From the NCBI RefSeq assembly GCF_018614585.1, contig NZ_JAGGOI010000007.1, forward strand, positions 1 through 64,000: a DNA stretch of 64,000 bases, written 5' to 3'. Positions 62,201-64,000 of this stretch are shown one piece after another (within the stretch, counting starts at the first letter, position 1; the number at the start of each line of letters is the position of its first letter). This DNA comes from Streptomyces sp. ISL-1 (GTDB lineage Bacteria > Actinomycetota > Actinomycetes > Streptomycetales > Streptomycetaceae). The notes under the pieces are model-generated. The model was not told the DNA's origin and did no database searches. It saw only the letters and a program-made list of their open reading frames with translations. The translations under genes were made by a program, and so were the position numbers.

Positions 62201-63521
62201 CCATATCTACGACGAGGCGCACATCATGCTGGGCGATTCCGTTCCGGCGGGCAGCAAGATCAAGCTGCAGAAGGACGCGGCCAACGGCTCCAAGTACGCG
62301 ATCGACTTCGTGAGCCTGGAGCAGGTCGCGCCCATCGCCAACCCCGATCCGGCGACGTACACCGTGCCGGCCGGATTCACTCATCAGGACGTCCAGAACG
62401 CCCTGGACAAGGCGCGGATGGACACGACCGGCACGCTGGCCGGCGTTTATCTGCCGGCCGGCGACTACCAGACGTCCAGCAAGTTCCAGGTGTACGGCAA
62501 GGCCGTGAAGGTGGTCGGCGCCGGGCCCTGGTACACCCGGTTCAACGCGCCGTCGACGCAGGACAACACCGATGTCGGCTTCCGGGCGGAGGCGTCCGCG
62601 AAGGGTTCGTCGTTCGCGAACTTCGCGTACTTCGGGAACTACACCTCGCGCATCGACGGCCCGGGCAAGGTGTTCGACTTCTCGAATGTCTCGGACATCG
62701 TGATCGACAACATCTGGAACGAGCACATGGTGTGCCTCTACTGGGGCGCGAACACCGACAAGATCACCATCAAGAACTCCCGCATCCGCAATATGTTCGC
62801 CGACGGCATCAACATGACCAATGGGTCGACGGACAACCTCGTGACCAACAACGAGGCGCGGGCCACCGGAGACGACAGCTTCGCGCTCTTCTCGGCGATC
62901 GACGCCGGGGGCGCGGACATGAAGAACAACGTCTACGAGAATCTGACATCGATCCTCACCTGGCGTGCGGCAGGCATCGCCGTCTACGACGGCTACAACA
63001 ACACCTTCCGCAACATCCACATCGCGGACACGCTCGTCTACTCCGGGATCACCATCAGCTCCCTGGACTTCGGCTATCCGATGAACGGCTTCGGGACCGA
63101 ACCAACGACGGTCGAGAATGTCTCGACCGTCCGGGCCGGCGGTCACTTCTGGGGAGGGCAGACCTTCCCCGGGATCTGGCTCTTCTCGGCCTCGAAGGTG
63201 TTCCAGGGGATCCGGGTGAACAACGTCGACATCGTGGATCCGACGTACAGCGGGATCATGTTCCAGACCAACTACGTGGGAGGACAGCCGCAGTTCCCGA
63301 TCAAGGACACGATCCTCAGCGACATCTCGATCTCCGGCGCTCGCAAGAGCGGGGACGCGCACGACGCCAAGTCCGGCTTCGGGCTCTGGGCGAACGAGAT
63401 GCCGGAGGCGGAGCAGGGACCGGCCGTCGGTGAGGTCACCTTCAACGGTCTGAGATTCAGCAACAACGCTCAGGACGTGAAGAACACGACCTCCACCTTC
63501 AAGATCAATATCAACCCCTAG
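59232..63521 (+). CDS. Secreted multidomain GH87-type alpha-1,3-glucanase
   Basis: Exported enzyme of 1429 aa. A signal peptide (1 to about 31) is followed by two discoidin-like domains (about 35-173, 174-312), two nearly identical FN3 domains (313-405, 406-498), a third discoidin-like domain (about 500-637), two CARDB-like domains (about 643-752, 755-872), a CBM35/CBM6-like domain (about 874-1034) and a C-terminal beta-helix (about 1035-1429). Asp1191 ('FADGIN') and Asp1214-Asp1215 ('GDDSFA') are spaced 23 and 24 residues apart, as in the catalytic triad known for GH87 alpha-1,3-glucanases. It probably hydrolyses fungal alpha-glucan. A mycodextranase activity is the alternative. Confidence 0.85.
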   Translation: MRPQRWSWRVLSAVITASLLLIARPSLAASAADGPNAAAGRPAAASSAHSEYAARNITDTDQATYWQSAGTSFPQWVQADLGSATRIDEVVLKLPAGWESRQQTLSVQGSADGTSFATLKTSAAYTFGPGQANTVAIVFPAAQTRFVRVHITANTGWQAAQLSELEVHAAGESSVNLARGKTLTAGSHTEVYAAANANDGNRASYWESRNGDLPQWIRADLGTSVRVDRVVLRLPDGWEDRTQTLQIQGSLSGADFTDLTASKAYEFNAAGGRSVTISFDAAITRYVRVLVTANTARAAAQVSEFEIYGPATGDTQAPTAPTALAFTEPATGQIKLTWEASTDNTAVTGYDIYANNELRTSVAGNVTTYTDTQSTSVTVAYFVRAKDAAGNQSANSNTVTRKADTGDTQAPTAPAGLAFTEPAAGQIKLTWGASSDNTGVTGYDIYANNALRRSVAGNVTTYTDPQPASATVSYFVRAKDAAGNESGNSNTVTRNGSTGSASNLAVGKPISASSVIHTFVAENANDNSLTTYWEGAAASYPGTLTVNLGANADLSSVVVKLNPDSGWGTRTQNIQVLGREQSAQGFTSLAAAKDYTFNPASGNAVTVPVDARVADVQLKFTSNTGATAGQVAEFQVLGVAAPNPDLEVTGLTALPASPVESDPITLSVTVRNSGPVACAASAVAFRLGGTKVATSQAGALAAGAQATVSASIGARDAGTYQLSAVADEANAVIEQNETNNTYTSPAPLVVRPVDSSDLIASAVNWTPSGPAAGDTVTFSVALKNQGTLASAGGGHGIALTVTDSRGETVKTLTGEHSGAIAAGATTSAVNLGTWSATNGSYTVKVVVADDANEVPVKRANNTSTRPLFVGRGANMPYDMYEAEDGTAGGGAEVVGPNRTVGDVAGEASGRKAVTLNNTGNYVEFTTRASTNTLVTRFSIPDSPGGGGNDSTLNVYVNGTFRKAIDLTSKYAWLYGAEASPGNSPGSGAPRHIYDEAHIMLGDSVPAGSKIKLQKDAANGSKYAIDFVSLEQVAPIANPDPATYTVPAGFTHQDVQNALDKARMDTTGTLAGVYLPAGDYQTSSKFQVYGKAVKVVGAGPWYTRFNAPSTQDNTDVGFRAEASAKGSSFANFAYFGNYTSRIDGPGKVFDFSNVSDIVIDNIWNEHMVCLYWGANTDKITIKNSRIRNMFADGINMTNGSTDNLVTNNEARATGDDSFALFSAIDAGGADMKNNVYENLTSILTWRAAGIAVYDGYNNTFRNIHIADTLVYSGITISSLDFGYPMNGFGTEPTTVENVSTVRAGGHFWGGQTFPGIWLFSASKVFQGIRVNNVDIVDPTYSGIMFQTNYVGGQPQFPIKDTILSDISISGARKSGDAHDAKSGFGLWANEMPEAEQGPAVGEVTFNGLRFSNNAQDVKNTTSTFKININP
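60168..60725 (+). repeat. Two near-identical FN3 coding repeats
   Basis: Two 279-bp direct repeats encode FN3 domains with roughly 80% identical residues ('GDTQAPTAP', 'TGYDIYANN', 'AGNVTTYTD', 'YFVRAKDAAGN' in each). This suggests a recent internal duplication. Confidence 0.85.
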
Positions 63522-63544
63522 GCGACCTGTCGCCATGAGCGCGG

Positions 63545-63580
63545 ACTAGCGCAAGCCGCTTGCATGGCTTGCGCTAGTCT
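63545..63580 (+). promoter_or_regulatory. LacI-gene operator and leaderless -10
   Basis: ACTAGCGCAAGCC (63545-63557) is perfectly repeated inverted at 63566-63578, with an 8-bp spacer. Nested inside is GCAAG-CCG-CTTGC (63551-63563), a classical LacI-family operator form. TAGTCT (63575-63580) overlaps the right arm and lies seven bases before the ATG. Confidence 0.75.
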
Positions 63581-63587
63581 TGCGTGC

Positions 63588-64000
63588 ATGACGCGACGAC
63601 TTGCTCAAGTGGCGAAGAAGGTTGGGGTCAGCGAGGCCACGGTCAGCCGGGTGCTCAACGGCAAGCCGGGAGTCTCCGAGGCCACCCGGCAGTCCGTGCT
63701 GACGGCGCTGGACGTGCTCGGATACGAGCGGCCCACCCAGCTCCGCGGCGAGCGGGCGCGACTGGTCGGTCTGGTCCTGCCGGAGTTGCAGAATCCGATC
63801 TTCCCGGCGTTCGCCGAGGTGATCGGCGGGGCGCTGGCGCAGCAGGGGCTGACCCCCGTGCTCTGCACCCAGACCAAGGGCGGCGTCTCGGAGGCGGACT
63901 ATGTCGAGCTGCTGCTCCAGCAGCAGGTGTCCGGAGTCGTGTTCGCCGGAGGGCTCTTCGCGCAGGCGGACGCCCCGCACGCCCACTACAGACTGCTCGC
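63588..64000 (+). CDS. LacI-family transcriptional regulator (partial)
   Basis: The gene runs off the window end; 137 residues are visible. It starts 'MTRRLAQVAKKVGVSEATVSRVLNGKPGVSEATRQ', the LacI helix-turn-helix and hinge, and continues with 'LVGLVLPELQNPIFPAFAEVIGGAL', the sugar-binding core. The start is leaderless-like, seven bases after TAGTCT. The long palindrome over its promoter points to autorepression. The adjacent glucanase is a likely target; its effector may be an alpha-glucan oligosaccharide. Confidence 0.92.
   Translation, partial: MTRRLAQVAKKVGVSEATVSRVLNGKPGVSEATRQSVLTALDVLGYERPTQLRGERARLVGLVLPELQNPIFPAFAEVIGGALAQQGLTPVLCTQTKGGVSEADYVELLLQQQVSGVVFAGGLFAQADAPHAHYRLL

Noticed and set aside
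61710..63536. A 608-codon frame antisense to the glucanase
   Set aside because: Shadow of the glucanase; no motifs and Val/Gly/Arg-rich composition.

Overview
The window is a stretch of a Streptomyces chromosome core (or a very close relative). GC content is high and codon third positions are strongly GC-biased. GTG starts are common and several starts look leaderless. The gene order glu uptake operon - miaB - miaA - dapF - RSH - hflX - lexA - nrdR - nrdJ - rnhB - recQ - whiH - hrdB - parE is, from memory, the order of the S. coelicolor SCO577x-SCO583x region. No insertion sequence, prophage, CRISPR array, tRNA or rRNA was found. The window ends inside a LacI-family regulator gene.

Layout. 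(1) 67-3549: gluABCD-type amino-acid ABC importer on the minus strand with a strong terminator. (2) 3850-6951: an OmpR-type response regulator and sensor kinase, then a convergent, membrane-anchored TAXI-type binding protein. (3) 7082-18159: tRNA modification (miaB, miaA), a dioxygenase-like protein, a two-gene small-protein operon, dapF (lysine/peptidoglycan), an RSH alarmone enzyme, a secreted M1 peptidase and hflX. (4) 18261-20832: two tandem paralogous trypsin-like lipoproteins. (5) 21163-27231: an operon of aminotransferase, NIS synthetase, GNAT acyltransferase and a second NIS synthetase, which looks like a reduced rhizobactin/schizokinen-type siderophore pathway. (6) 27284-34276: a DinG/XPD-like helicase, lexA, and the nrdR-nrdJ pair with two NrdR boxes 31 bp apart. 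(7) 34357-39882: TerD, DUF4937-like, histidine phosphatase, ADP-ribosylglycohydrolase, rnhB and two unrecognised proteins. (8) 40110-45204: a RecQ helicase fused to a phosphoribosyltransferase-like domain, a DUF4192 protein across a perfect double DnaA-box palindrome, and a NrtR-like Nudix regulator. (9) 45422-50178: a fused ABC transporter, whiH (sporulation) and hrdB (principal sigma factor). (10) 50367-56528: a secreted trypsin, a small Cys protein, parE, and a DUF485/acetate-type symporter pair. (11) 56590-64000: a DcuS/CitA-type two-component system, a giant secreted GH87-type alpha-1,3-glucanase and a LacI regulator.

The genes most likely to act together are the gluABCD importer; the NIS operon; nrdR with nrdJ; the symporter with its DUF485 partner and perhaps the adjacent CitA-type two-component system; and the glucanase with its LacI regulator. 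Much of the window is ordinary housekeeping. The parts most worth checking are the incomplete NIS pathway, the RecQ-PRTase fusion with the DnaA-box palindrome, the diverged synthetase half of the RSH protein, the likely attenuator ahead of hrdB, and the operators at the GH87/LacI locus. All identifications come from reading the translated sequences, without database searches.
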